64,000 bases of DNA from RXIX01 sp003989075 (GCA_029780415.1 JAKOYN010000147.1:56720-120719), one strand, 5' to 3'; positions 35,198 to 44,243 are shown, counted from the first letter of the stretch. Program-made: numbers and translations. Notes: generated by a model from the sequence alone, not told the origin.

Positions 35198-37123
35198 TTA
35201 TTTCAGCAACACATACAGGCCCGGAGCATCATCGATCGGATACAGGCCTTTCTCTGGAGCACCCAGGGCGGGCGGCGACACCCGATGCTCGGCGGAATGC
35301 CGTACCAGCCAGTCCTGCCAAGCGGGCCACCAGGACCCCTGTTGCTTGGGCACGATGGCCTGCCAGGTTTCCGGATCGATATAGCGATCCTGATCGGTGC
35401 GGCAGCTCATCTGATAGCTGCGGCGCCGATGGCCGGGCTCACTGACAATGCCGGCATTGTGGCCGCCGCTGGTCAGCAGGAAGGTGACCTGTTCGGCGTC
35501 GGCGAGCAGGTTGATCTTATACACCGAGCGCCAGGGCGCGACATGGTCCTGCTCGGTGGCGACAGTGAAAATCGGCACCCGGATATCGGTGATGGCGATG
35601 GGCCGGCCACGCACCTTGTAATGACCGGTGGCCAGTTCATTGCCGAGGAAGATGTGGCGCAGATATTCCGAGTGCATGCGGAACGGCATGCGGGTCTGAT
35701 CGGCGTTCCAGGCCATCAGATCATTAAGTGGCTGACGCTGACCGAGCAGGTAATCGTGGACCAGCCGCGACCAGATCAGGTCGTTGGAGCGCAGCAACTG
35801 AAAGGCGCCGACCATCTGCCCGGCATCCAGATAGCCCTGATCCCACATCATGTCTTCGAGGAAGGAAACCTGGCTTTCATTGATGAACAGCAGCAGCTCG
35901 CCTGCTTCAGAAAAATCGGTTTGCGCGGCGAACAGGGTCAGGGTCTTGAGTCGGTTATCACCATCACGGGCCATGGCCGCAGCAGCGATGGTCAGCAGAG
36001 TGCCGCCGAGACAGTAGCCGACACCATGCACGCGCCGCCCGGGCAGGATGGTGTTGATCACGTCCAGCGCCGCCATCAGGCCGAATTGGCGATAGTCCTC
36101 CATACCCAGGTCACGGTCTTCGGCGCTGGGGTTCTTCCAGGAGATCATGAAGACGGTGTGGCCCTGCTCAACCAGGTAACGCACCATGGAGTTACCGGGC
36201 GACAGGTCAAGGATGTAGTACTTCATGATCCAGGCCGGGACGATCAGGATGGGCTCGGCCTGAACCTGCGGCGTGGTGGGCTGGTACTGGATGACTTCAA
36301 TCAGGTGGTTGCGGAACACGACCTTGCCGGGCGTAACAGCGACATCGCGACCGACGACGAAGGCACTGTTCTGTTCGTTCTCGCCGAGCGACTTACCGGC
36401 AATCAGGCGTTCCATGTCGGCCATGAAATTGGTCCAGCCGCGCACCAGATTCTGACCGCCTTCCTCCAGGGTGGCCTTGAGGATGACCGGGTTGGTCAGC
36501 GGCGAATTCGACGGCGAGAACATGTCCAGCATCTGCCGGGTGACGAAGGAGACGATGGCCTCGTTGCGCTTATCGACACCGCGGTTGTGAGTGGTGGCGT
36601 TGTACCACCACTGCTGGGTGAGCAGGAACGATTGGTAGATCAAGTTATAGGGCCAGTGTTGCCATTCCTCGCCATCGAAGCGGCGATCCTGCGGCAGCGG
36701 TTCGATGCAGGGCTGGGTCTGGGGCTCCTGGGCGGATTTGAAGGCGTAGAGCATCATCCGCACCATCTTGCGAACGGCCTTTTCGTTGAGCAGCGCCTGC
36801 TTGCCCGGGGACAGGCCAAGGTGCATGAGCCAGTCGAGGTAGGCCATGGCCAGCACCGCCGGCGAGATGCCGCCCGTACCGCGGGCGAGGTTAGCGCTGA
36901 CCATGCGATCGATGGTTTCGGGGATGTGGGTGCCGAGAAACGAGCGTTCGATGTGATAGGCGCGGTAGGTATCGTCCTTGGCATCGGTTGAGCGGCGGCG
37001 GGGACGCGCGGCCGGCCGGGCGGCCAGGGGTGCAGGTGCTGGGGACGTGGCGGCAGTTTCGGCGGTAGTTTCAGGCGCGGTAGCCGACGGAGCAGGGGAT
37101 GGTGTTTCGTTCGGATTCGGCAT
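35198..37123 (-). CDS. Poly(3-hydroxyalkanoate) synthase-like protein (PhaC family)
   Basis: A 641-residue alpha/beta-hydrolase protein of the PHA polymerase family, which joins hydroxyacyl-CoA units into storage granules. The first 50 residues are Pro/Ala/Thr-rich and likely disordered; the N-terminal PHA polymerase domain follows (DWLMHLGLSPGKQ, FMADMERLIAGKS); the lipase-box GYCLGG puts the nucleophile at Cys371, with Asp in TEQDHVAPW and His in SGGHNAGIV. This is longer than the usual class I enzyme. ATG 37123 has GGAGG eight bases upstream. No phaA/phaB sits next to it. Confidence 0.88.
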   Translation of the reverse strand: MPNPNETPSPAPSATAPETTAETAATSPAPAPLAARPAARPRRRSTDAKDDTYRAYHIERSFLGTHIPETIDRMVSANLARGTGGISPAVLAMAYLDWLMHLGLSPGKQALLNEKAVRKMVRMMLYAFKSAQEPQTQPCIEPLPQDRRFDGEEWQHWPYNLIYQSFLLTQQWWYNATTHNRGVDKRNEAIVSFVTRQMLDMFSPSNSPLTNPVILKATLEEGGQNLVRGWTNFMADMERLIAGKSLGENEQNSAFVVGRDVAVTPGKVVFRNHLIEVIQYQPTTPQVQAEPILIVPAWIMKYYILDLSPGNSMVRYLVEQGHTVFMISWKNPSAEDRDLGMEDYRQFGLMAALDVINTILPGRRVHGVGYCLGGTLLTIAAAAMARDGDNRLKTLTLFAAQTDFSEAGELLLFINESQVSFLEDMMWDQGYLDAGQMVGAFQLLRSNDLIWSRLVHDYLLGQRQPLNDLMAWNADQTRMPFRMHSEYLRHIFLGNELATGHYKVRGRPIAITDIRVPIFTVATEQDHVAPWRSVYKINLLADAEQVTFLLTSGGHNAGIVSEPGHRRRSYQMSCRTDQDRYIDPETWQAIVPKQQGSWWPAWQDWLVRHSAEHRVSPPALGAPEKGLYPIDDAPGLYVLLK

Positions 37124-37162
37124 CGTGGCGTGCCTCCGGATACAGGAAAGGATCGAGCGAGA

Positions 37163-37184
37163 GGATGGTGGCCCGTACAGCCAT
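37163..37184 (-). repeat. 22-base element upstream of the PHA-synthase-like gene, copy 1
   Basis: ATGGCTGTACGG then GCCACCATCC on the minus strand, 40 bases before the PHA-synthase ATG. The same 22 bases with one change lie 43 bases before livK (44121-44142). Shared position suggests a common leader element or a repeat in similar places. The rest of the 242-base gap to paaK holds nothing else recognised. Confidence 0.6.
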
Positions 37185-37365
37185 CGTTGTACTGAATTAA
37201 CTATAGAACCCGCGCATTTTCCAGGCCGGGATTTGTTCAAGTTCGGCCGGATTGATGGACCAAACGCCGCTCTCCGGGTCAGGAAAGAGCATGGACCCTG
37301 CGACTTTGCGCAGGGTGACAGCGACTCCGTGCAGGGCAGGCCGATCTGGATGATGTTCTTTACGT

Positions 37366-38676
37366 TTACGGTTTCCTGCGGTGGTCGATGACGCGGACCG
37401 CCTTACCCTCGGAGCGAGGCAATGATCCGGTGGGTTTGACCACGACGCGCGCGGTTACGCCGATAAAGTCCTTGATATCCTTCTGCGCCTTGCTGGCGAC
37501 CCGATCCATGGCCGCCTGACCTTGAGCGACCAGCGGCGGGCTGCCTTCGACATTGACGGTCAACAGGTCGAGATTGCCTTCACGAAATACTTCCAGCTGA
37601 TAGAACGGCGACAGGGTTTCGGTCTGCATCAGGATGGCTTCGACCTGCGAGGGGAACACGTTGACGCCGCGAATGATCAGCATGTCGTCGGTGCGGCCGG
37701 TCACCCGTTTCATGCGCACATGGGTGCGGCCACAGCGGCAGGGTGCAGGATCGAGCACCGAGACATCGCGGGTGCGATAGCGCAGGATCGGAAAGGCTTC
37801 CTTGGTGAGCGAGGTGATGACGATTTCGCCGGCTTCGCCATAGGGCAGCGGCTGACCGGTGTTGACATCGACGGCTTCGATGAGGAAATGGTCCTCGAAG
37901 ACATGCAGACCGTTCTTGGCTTCCAGGCATTCAATAGCAACACCGGGACCAATGACCTCGGACAGGCCGTAGATATCGACCGCGTCGATACCAAGGCGCG
38001 ATTCCAGTTCGTAGCGCATCTCCTCGGTCCAGGGTTCGGCACCGAAGATGCCAACCTTGAGCGGCTGCTTGCGCAGATCGACATTCAGATCCTCGGCGGT
38101 CTCGGCGAGGTTGAGCGCATAGGAGGGGGTACAGGACAGGCCGTCCGGGCGGAAATCCTGGATCAGCATGATCTGGCGCTGGGTCTGGCCGCCGGATACC
38201 GGGGTCACCATAACGCCCAATTCCTCGGCGCCGTAATGCACACCCAGGCCACCGGTGAACAGGCCATAGCCATAGGCATTATGCAGGCGATCGCCGGGAC
38301 GCAGGCCGGCCGCAGCCAGGCTGCGCGCCATCAGTCGCGCCCAGGTGTGAATATCGCGGCGGGTATAGCCAACCACGGTGGGTTTGCCGGTCGTGCCGCT
38401 GGAGGCGTGGATGCGCACCACCTGGTCGGTGGGCACGGCGAACATGCCAAAGGGGTAGTTTTCGCGCAGGTTCTCTTTTTTGGTGAACGGCAGCAGGCGC
38501 ACGTCGGCGAGGCTCTGGATATGCTGGGGCTTGACGCCGAGTTCATCCATGGCCTCGCGGTAGTATTTGACGGTTTGATAGCAGCGCTCGACAGTGGCGC
38601 GCAGTCGGCGCAGTTGCAGGACCTGCAATTCTTCGCGGGGCAGGGTTTCCTGGTCGATATCCAGAATCATCGGCAA
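37366..38676 (-). CDS. paaK: Phenylacetate--CoA ligase
   Basis: A 436-residue AMP-forming ligase of the ANL superfamily that turns phenylacetate (or related aryl acids) into the CoA ester. The ATP-binding HASSGTTGKPTVVGYT, IYGLSEVIGPGVAIEC and the C-terminal GRTDDMLIIRGVNVFPSQVE are all present. It is the last gene of the minus-strand run beginning with iorA. No paaABCDE ring-oxidation genes are near, so it probably works with the IOR enzyme on arylacetates. Confidence 0.94.
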   Translation of the reverse strand: MPMILDIDQETLPREELQVLQLRRLRATVERCYQTVKYYREAMDELGVKPQHIQSLADVRLLPFTKKENLRENYPFGMFAVPTDQVVRIHASSGTTGKPTVVGYTRRDIHTWARLMARSLAAAGLRPGDRLHNAYGYGLFTGGLGVHYGAEELGVMVTPVSGGQTQRQIMLIQDFRPDGLSCTPSYALNLAETAEDLNVDLRKQPLKVGIFGAEPWTEEMRYELESRLGIDAVDIYGLSEVIGPGVAIECLEAKNGLHVFEDHFLIEAVDVNTGQPLPYGEAGEIVITSLTKEAFPILRYRTRDVSVLDPAPCRCGRTHVRMKRVTGRTDDMLIIRGVNVFPSQVEAILMQTETLSPFYQLEVFREGNLDLLTVNVEGSPPLVAQGQAAMDRVASKAQKDIKDFIGVTARVVVKPTGSLPRSEGKAVRVIDHRRKP

Positions 38677-38728
38677 AGTTCCGTGGTGGTCAGGGGGGGT
38701 TGTAGCTGTTCATTTCATGATCGATGTC

Positions 38729-38750
38729 ATTCCGCGCGCAGTCGCGGAAT
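38729..38750. repeat. Small palindromic repeat before paaK
   Basis: ATTCCGCG and CGCGGAAT pair around CGCAGT in the 113-base gap between the CBS/ACT gene and paaK. Such 'CATTCCGCG...CGCGGAATC' hairpins are common dispersed elements in GC-rich genomes; no second copy was found in the window. Confidence 0.45.
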
Positions 38751-38789
38751 CCATGTATCAGCTCATGATCAGGTCGTGTCGGGGACGGT

Positions 38790-39449
38790 TCAGACGCCAG
38801 GCGGCAACGTTTCGGTCAGCAGTTCATAGCCCTGGTCGCGCAAATACTGGTTCAGGGCGCGTGGATGAGCGGCGCGGTAGCGGACCACGGCGATGCGCAG
38901 GCCGGTCTGATCGGGATGCAGCGGCGAGACTACAGTGGCGATATAGCCGCCGGCGGTGTTGATGGCGGCGAGCAGGCGACCGAGCTGACCTGTCGTGTCG
39001 GGCAGGTGCACCGCGATGCGGGTGGTGTCCTCCATAAGGCAGCCGGTGATATCGAGGAAGAAATCGAGCAGATCCTCATGGGTGAGGATACCGACCAGGG
39101 TGCCTTGTGGGGTGACGACCGGCAGACAGCCGATGTGCTTCTGGCGCAGCAGACGGGCAGCTTCCTCGACCAGAGTTTCCGGCGCGCAACTGACCACCTC
39201 GCGGCGCATGATGCGGGCAGCAGTGATCTGGCCGAGCAGGTAATGAGCCTCGCCAACCGAGAGGGTGGTGGCCGGCGATGGCGCGGCCCGTTCCAGATCA
39301 TGAGAGGTGATCAAGCCAACCAGGTGTCCTTCACGCACCACGGGCAAATGGCGGATCCGGTGGTCGCGCATCAGCGCCGCCAGCCGCGGCAGGTGGGTAT
39401 CCTCACTGACCTGGATGACCTGCCGGGTCATGATCTGCTCAACGTACAT
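38790..39449 (-). CDS. CBS-pair and ACT-domain protein (AcuB-like)
   Basis: A 219-residue cytoplasmic protein: two CBS repeats (VEQIMTRQVIQVSEDTHLP and then ITAARIMRREVVSCAPETL) and a C-terminal ACT-like part (HLPDTTGQLGRLLAAINTAG). CBS pairs bind adenine nucleotides and ACT domains amino acids, so it may sense energy and substrate for this operon. It sits between livF and paaK, as AcuB-like genes often do in such transport/ligase clusters. Confidence 0.85.
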   Translation of the reverse strand: MYVEQIMTRQVIQVSEDTHLPRLAALMRDHRIRHLPVVREGHLVGLITSHDLERAAPSPATTLSVGEAHYLLGQITAARIMRREVVSCAPETLVEEAARLLRQKHIGCLPVVTPQGTLVGILTHEDLLDFFLDITGCLMEDTTRIAVHLPDTTGQLGRLLAAINTAGGYIATVVSPLHPDQTGLRIAVVRYRAAHPRALNQYLRDQGYELLTETLPPGV

Positions 39450-39486
39450 GCCTCACCTCCCAACCCCTGTTGAAACCCGGACCGGC

Positions 39487-40230
39487 CTAGCCGCCCAGAT
39501 AGGCGCGGCGCACGGCATCATCGGCCAGCAACTGCGCCGCAGGCGCGGTTTTGACGATACGGCCATTCTCCATGACATAGCCGCGCGCGGCGATGGCCAG
39601 CGCGGCGCGGGCGTTCTGTTCGACCAGCAGGATGCCGACGCCCTGCTGCTCATTCAGCGCGACGATGACCCGGAAAATTTCTTCGACCAGCAGCGGCGCC
39701 AGACCCATGGAGGGCTCGTCGAGCAGCAGCAGGCGCGGCCGACCGAGCAGGGCGCGGCCCATGGCCAGCATCTGCTGCTGGCCGCCAGACAGGGTACCGG
39801 CGCGCTGCTGGCGGCGCTCGGCGAGGATCGGGAACAGGGTGTAGACCTGCTCCAGATCGCGGCGCACGCCCTCGGTATCGCGGCGGCTATAGGCGCCCAG
39901 GCGCAAATTGTCCTCGACACTGAGCGGGGCGAACACCTGGCGGCCTTCGGGAACCTGGCATAGACCGGCGGCGACGATACGATGCGCGGGCCAGCGGGTA
40001 CTGTCCTGGCCGGCGATGCGGATCGTGCCGGCGCGAGCCGGATGCAGTCCGGACAGGGTGTGCAGCAGGGTGCTCTTGCCCGCGCCGTTGCCGCCGACCA
40101 GGGCGACACGTTCACCGGGCATGACATGCAAATCCAGCTGCTCGACGGCGCGCACCGGTCCATAGCCGCTGCACAAGCCGGTCACAGCAAGCAGGGGCGT
40201 CACGGATGCGGCTTCAGGATCACTCGACAT
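39487..40230 (-). CDS. livF: ABC transporter ATP-binding protein, branched-chain amino acid type
   Basis: A 247-residue ATPase of the LivF type. Walker A is GGNGAGKST, the signature LSGGQQQML and the Walker B LLLLDEPSMGLAPLL are present. ATG 40230 lies inside the end of livG (11-base overlap); an upstream ATG at 40251 is in frame but unlikely. One of two ATPases of the importer encoded here. Confidence 0.94.
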   Translation of the reverse strand: MSSDPEAASVTPLLAVTGLCSGYGPVRAVEQLDLHVMPGERVALVGGNGAGKSTLLHTLSGLHPARAGTIRIAGQDSTRWPAHRIVAAGLCQVPEGRQVFAPLSVEDNLRLGAYSRRDTEGVRRDLEQVYTLFPILAERRQQRAGTLSGGQQQMLAMGRALLGRPRLLLLDEPSMGLAPLLVEEIFRVIVALNEQQGVGILLVEQNARAALAIAARGYVMENGRIVKTAPAAQLLADDAVRRAYLGG

Positions 40231-41023
40231 CAAGGCAGGACTCCGCGCCACCGAGATAAGCGGCGATCACACGGGGATCGGCCTGAATCACGGCGGGGCT
40301 GCCTTCGGCGAGCACGCAACCGTAATCCAGCACCAGCAGGCGGTCGGCGATGCTCATCACCAGCGGCATATGGTGCTCGACCAGCAGGATCGTCACTCCG
40401 CTGGCGCGAATGCGGGTGATCAGTTCGCGCAGATCAAGAGTTTCGGTATCGTTCAGGCCAGCGGCCGGCTCATCAAGCAGCAGCAGGCGTGGCTGAGCAG
40501 CGAGCGCGCGGGCAATTTCAACCCGTTTCATCAAACCATAGGGCAGGACAGCGGCCGGCCGTTCCGCCCAGGCAGACAGGTCGCACAAGGTCAGCGCGTC
40601 ATCGGCCCAGGCCCGCAGACGGTCTTCCTCGGCACGCACCCGGGGCAGACGCAGCGCCGCCGCCAGCAGGCCCGTGTGGGCGCGTAGATGAGCGCCAACC
40701 ATGACGTTCTCGCGCACGCTCATGTTGAAAAACAGTTGCAGATTCTGAAAGGTCCGGGCTACGCCAGCAGCAGCGATGCGGTAGGGCGGTTGGCCGAGCA
40801 ACTCGCGGCCATCCAGGCGAATCGAGCCGGCAGCCGGCTGGCAAAAGCCACACAGCGCATTGAACAGCGTGGTCTTACCCGCGCCATTAGGGCCGATCAC
40901 CGCGTAAATCAGGCCGGCGGGCACCTGGAAATCAATGCCGGCCAGGGCCATGACGCCGCCAAAACTCTGCTCCAGCCCGCTCACCGTCAGCAGCGGGGCA
41001 CAGGCGTCGGCTGCAGAATTCAT
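40220..41023 (-). CDS. livG: ABC transporter ATP-binding protein, branched-chain amino acid type
   Basis: A 267-residue ATPase of the LivG type. Walker A GPNGAGKTT and Walker B LLLLDEPAAGLND are present, with an LivG-like long insert before the signature (LPYGLMKRVEIARALA). It overlaps livM upstream by 4 bases and livF downstream by 11. Confidence 0.94.
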   Translation of the reverse strand: MNSAADACAPLLTVSGLEQSFGGVMALAGIDFQVPAGLIYAVIGPNGAGKTTLFNALCGFCQPAAGSIRLDGRELLGQPPYRIAAAGVARTFQNLQLFFNMSVRENVMVGAHLRAHTGLLAAALRLPRVRAEEDRLRAWADDALTLCDLSAWAERPAAVLPYGLMKRVEIARALAAQPRLLLLDEPAAGLNDTETLDLRELITRIRASGVTILLVEHHMPLVMSIADRLLVLDYGCVLAEGSPAVIQADPRVIAAYLGGAESCLDVE

Positions 41024-41967
41024 GGCTGCCGACTCAGCACCAGGGCCAGAACCCGGCGCAGTCCCTGACCGATCCCGACGAACAGGCCCTGCGGCAGGAT
41101 AATCATCACCACCATCAGCAGGGCACCGTGGATCAGCATTTCGTAATCCTCGAACACCACCAGACCCTCACGCAGCAGAGTCAGGGCAATCGCGCCAAAC
41201 GCCGCGCCAAAGGTCGAGGCCATGCCGCCGATCACCACCATGGTGACCAGCTCGACCGAGATTGCCAGATTGAAGGAATCGGGGCTGACGAAACTTTGCT
41301 GATGGGCAAATAGGCTGCCAGCGAAGGCGGCGAACAGGGCCGAGACCACGAACACCTGGGTCTTGGCGCGGGCGGTGTCGATGCCCATGATTTGCGCGGC
41401 GAACTCGGAACCGCGCACCGCACGCAGCGCCCGGCCAATGCGCGAATCGATGATATTCAGCGACAGCCAGAGCGCCAGCAAAGTAGCGGCGGCCATCACC
41501 GCGTACCAGCGTGTATCGCTATCCACCACCCAGCCGAACAGGTTCAGCGGGGGAATGCCGCCGAGACCGTCGGGACCGCCGGTCCAGCCACTGGCCTGCA
41601 CCATGATGACATGGGCAATAACGCCAAAGCCGAGGGTGGCCATGGCCAGATAATGGCCATGCAGGCGCAGGATCGGCCGGGCCAGCAGCCAGGCGATGCT
41701 GCCGGCCAGCACCAGACCCGCCGCCAGGGCCAGCAGTCCCGGCCAGGCATAGCGGGTGGTCAGAATCGCCGAGGCATAGGCACCGATGGCGAAAAATGCG
41801 GCGTGGCCAAGGGAAATCTGGCCAGCGTAGCCCATGAGTAGATTGAGACCCACGGCGAGAATGATGTGCAGTCCGGCGGCGACACCGACCACGGTGATGA
41901 AATAGGGATCAATGCCCAGCCAGGGCAGGAGCAGCACAGCGGCAGCGAACAGGTAAAAACCAGCCAT
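41020..41967 (-). CDS. livM: ABC transporter permease, LivM type
   Basis: A 315-residue inner-membrane permease with about eight helices and the family's GLNLLMGYAGQISLGHAAFF near residue 45. The ATG at 41967 starts the hydrophobic N-terminus; an ATG at 41994 lies across the repeat hairpin at 41965-41995 and would add nine repeat-encoded residues. It follows livH by 30 bases. Confidence 0.93.
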   Translation of the reverse strand: MAGFYLFAAAVLLLPWLGIDPYFITVVGVAAGLHIILAVGLNLLMGYAGQISLGHAAFFAIGAYASAILTTRYAWPGLLALAAGLVLAGSIAWLLARPILRLHGHYLAMATLGFGVIAHVIMVQASGWTGGPDGLGGIPPLNLFGWVVDSDTRWYAVMAAATLLALWLSLNIIDSRIGRALRAVRGSEFAAQIMGIDTARAKTQVFVVSALFAAFAGSLFAHQQSFVSPDSFNLAISVELVTMVVIGGMASTFGAAFGAIALTLLREGLVVFEDYEMLIHGALLMVVMIILPQGLFVGIGQGLRRVLALVLSRQP

Positions 41968-41995
41968 GCGTCCTGAGCGTGTCGAAGGACGCATG
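41965..41995. repeat. Hairpin variant of the dispersed repeat at the livM start
   Basis: Perfect 10-bp arms CATGCGTCCT (41965-41974) and AGGACGCATG (41986-41995) enclose GAGCGTGTCGA. The middle matches the CCTGAGCCTGTCGAAGG core seen in the other copies with one change. It covers the livM start codon, so the ATG lies in one arm. Confidence 0.7.
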
Positions 41996-41997
41996 GC

Positions 41998-42873
41998 CTA
42001 GACCCGCTCGGCACTGGCCGCGCCGAACAGGCCGGTCGGCTCGAAAAACAGCACCATCAGCACAAACAGGAAGGCGATGGCGTCCTTGTAGCCTGAGGAT
42101 ATCAGCCCGGCGCCGAGTGCTTCGAGCACGCCCAGCAGCAGGCCGCCGACCACCGCGCCGAGCGGGTGGCCGATACCGCCGACGATAGCGGCGGAGAAGC
42201 CCTTCAGGCCGAGCATGACGCCGGCATCATAGGAACTGAAGGTGATCGGTGCGATCAGGATGCCGGCCACCGCGCCCAATCCGGCGGACAGACCATAGGC
42301 GAGGCGCAGCATGACGCGGACATTGATGCCAACCAGTTGTGCGGCGGCGCGATTGCAGGAGCAGGCCAGCAGGGCCTTGCCGAGCAGAGTGCGGTTGAAA
42401 AAGGCGCGCACCAGCAGCACCAGCAGCGCGGTGACACCCAGCACCCACAGACTCTGGGGCAACAGGGTTGCGCCGCCCAGGTTCAGCGGCGCATCGCCGG
42501 AAAAGGACGGCAGGGTATGAAAATCCTTACCCCAGAGCAGCAGGGCAGCGCCGCGTAGCACCATGGCCGCGCCGATGGTGATGATGATGGTACTGACCAC
42601 GGGCGCACCCAGAGCCGGTTCAATCGCGACCCGTTCCAGCAGCAGCCCGACTAGCACGGTGATCAGGATTGCGGCCAGCGCCGCCAGGGGCAGACTCAGA
42701 CCGGTACCAAGCAGGGCGATGGCCAGCAGCGCACCGAGCATGACGAACTCGCCCTGGGCGAAATTGACCACGTCGGATGCGTTGTAGATCAGCGCGAAGC
42801 CCAGCCCGACCAGCGCATATACCGCGCCGACAGTCACGCCGGTGACCAGGAATTGCAGCAGTTGCTCGGGCAT
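41998..42873 (-). CDS. livH: ABC transporter permease, LivH type
   Basis: A 291-residue inner-membrane permease with about eight helices. VGLGFALIYNASDVVNFAQG near residue 22 and the cytoplasmic EAA-like loop region GLKGFSAAIVGGIGHPLGAV are typical of LivH. It begins 2 bases after the substrate-binding protein gene. Confidence 0.94.
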   Translation of the reverse strand: MPEQLLQFLVTGVTVGAVYALVGLGFALIYNASDVVNFAQGEFVMLGALLAIALLGTGLSLPLAALAAILITVLVGLLLERVAIEPALGAPVVSTIIITIGAAMVLRGAALLLWGKDFHTLPSFSGDAPLNLGGATLLPQSLWVLGVTALLVLLVRAFFNRTLLGKALLACSCNRAAAQLVGINVRVMLRLAYGLSAGLGAVAGILIAPITFSSYDAGVMLGLKGFSAAIVGGIGHPLGAVVGGLLLGVLEALGAGLISSGYKDAIAFLFVLMVLFFEPTGLFGAASAERV

Positions 42874-42875
42874 GC

Positions 42876-44078
42876 TCAGTTGACGATGTGCCAGTTGCCG
42901 CCGCGAATTTCCACCAGGCGGAAGGCTTCAGTACCCAGGCCAAGATGATCGGCGGGGCTGAGGTTGAAAATGCCGGCAGTGCCGATGAGACCCTGGGTTT
43001 TCTCGATTTGCTCGCGGACCTTGGCCTTGTCGGTGCTGCCGGCGCGGGTGATAGCGGCAACAGCCATGCGCAGGCTGTCATAACCGTGCCCGCCGAAGGT
43101 CGATACCGGGCCGTGCGCGGCCTGATAGCGCTGCTGATAGGCGAGCAGCACGGGTTTCTGCGGATCACCATCGGGCAACTGTTCGGCCACGACCAGGGCT
43201 GCTGCGGGCAGCCGCGCGCCCTCGGCGGCATCGCCAGCCAGTTCGATGAAGGTCCTGGAGGCGACACCGTGTGAGTGGTACAGCGGCAGAGTGATGCCCA
43301 GTTGCTTGATGTTGCGGGTGACGATCGCCGGCGCCTGGCCAAAGCCGAAATTGAGGATCGCCTGCGCATCGGTGGCGCGAATCTTGGCCAGTTGGGCACT
43401 CATGTCGGTGTCCTTGTTGCCGTAGAACTCGTCAGCAACCAGGGTGATGCCGTATTGCGGCGCCAGAGCCAGCAGTTGCTCGCGCCCGGATTTGTCAAAG
43501 CCGCCATCGCCGCTGATCAGGGCCAGCCGGGTCAGGTTGCGCTGGCGCAGGTCGGCGAGAATGCGCGCAGCGGCCATGCGATCGGTAGGCGCAACCTTGA
43601 AGACCCAGGGCTTGACCGGTTCGATGATTTCGACGGCAGCAGCCAGGGAAATGAAGGGCATGCCGGCCTTTTCCACTTCGGGGATCACTGCCAGGGAATC
43701 ACCCGAGGTGGTGCCGCCGATGATCAGGTCAACGTTATCCTTGCGGATCAGGCGCTTGACGAAATTGACCGCTTCACGGGCATTGCCGCCGGTGTCGTAA
43801 TGGATCAGCTCCAGCGGCCGGCCGATGACGCCGCCCTGGGCATTGATTTCGGCGATGCCCATCTGCAGGGTTTTCAGTTCGGGATCGCCGAGAAAGGAGG
43901 CCGGCCCGGTGACTGCAAGGAAAGCACCAATGCGGATCGGTTCCGCAGCGCCGGCCCAGGTCACGACGAGCCCCAGCAGCATAGCCAGCAGTGCGGTCCG
44001 CCAGATGGCGAGCCGGTCGCGCAGTTTCAGGCGCGCAGGTGTCCCTGCACGGGACGCAGGCAAATAATCAGATCGCAT
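42876..44078 (-). CDS. livK: Periplasmic substrate-binding protein, branched-chain amino acid type
   Basis: A 400-residue type I periplasmic binding protein. A signal peptide ends VVTWAGA before AEPIRIGAFLAVTGPASFLGD; IGGTTSGDSLAVIPEV and the C-terminal hinge region are as in LivK-like proteins. Its ligand may be a branched or aromatic amino acid or aryl acid, judged from the operon. The ATG at 44078 fits; an in-frame ATG at 44108 has no visible ribosome site. Confidence 0.9.
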   Translation of the reverse strand: MRSDYLPASRAGTPARLKLRDRLAIWRTALLAMLLGLVVTWAGAAEPIRIGAFLAVTGPASFLGDPELKTLQMGIAEINAQGGVIGRPLELIHYDTGGNAREAVNFVKRLIRKDNVDLIIGGTTSGDSLAVIPEVEKAGMPFISLAAAVEIIEPVKPWVFKVAPTDRMAAARILADLRQRNLTRLALISGDGGFDKSGREQLLALAPQYGITLVADEFYGNKDTDMSAQLAKIRATDAQAILNFGFGQAPAIVTRNIKQLGITLPLYHSHGVASRTFIELAGDAAEGARLPAAALVVAEQLPDGDPQKPVLLAYQQRYQAAHGPVSTFGGHGYDSLRMAVAAITRAGSTDKAKVREQIEKTQGLIGTAGIFNLSPADHLGLGTEAFRLVEIRGGNWHIVN

Positions 44079-44120
44079 GGTGACATCATTCCAACAGGTC
44101 TTCGTCATCCAGAGGGGAAA

Positions 44121-44147
44121 GGATGATGGCCCGTACAGCCATCATCC
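44121..44147 (-). repeat. 22-base element upstream of livK, copy 2, forming a hairpin
   Basis: GGATGATGGC (44121-44130) pairs with GCCATCATCC (44138-44147) around CCGTACA. Bases 44121-44142 match 37163-37184, upstream of the PHA-synthase-like gene, with one change. Read on the minus strand from 44142 it also starts an 18-codon frame (MAVRAIILSPLDDEDLLE) ending 7 bases before the livK ATG; the copy upstream of the PHA synthase starts MAVRATILS. Whether this is a leader peptide or chance is unknown. Confidence 0.55.
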
Positions 44148-44150
44148 TTC

Positions 44151-44227
44151 GACTGTTCGACAGGCTCACAGCTCACAGCAAACGGCGGTACGGTGTTTTC
44201 CGTTCGCCCTGAGCCTGTCGAACAGTC
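44151..44227. repeat. Dispersed repeat, copy B: perfect 18-bp inverted repeat
   Basis: GACTGTTCGACAGGCTCA (44151-44168) and TGAGCCTGTCGAACAGTC (44210-44227) are perfect inverted copies separated by 41 bases. It lies in the 165-base gap between iorB and livK, inside what otherwise looks like one operon. Confidence 0.85.
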
Positions 44228-44243
44228 TAGCTTTTACCTGCAT

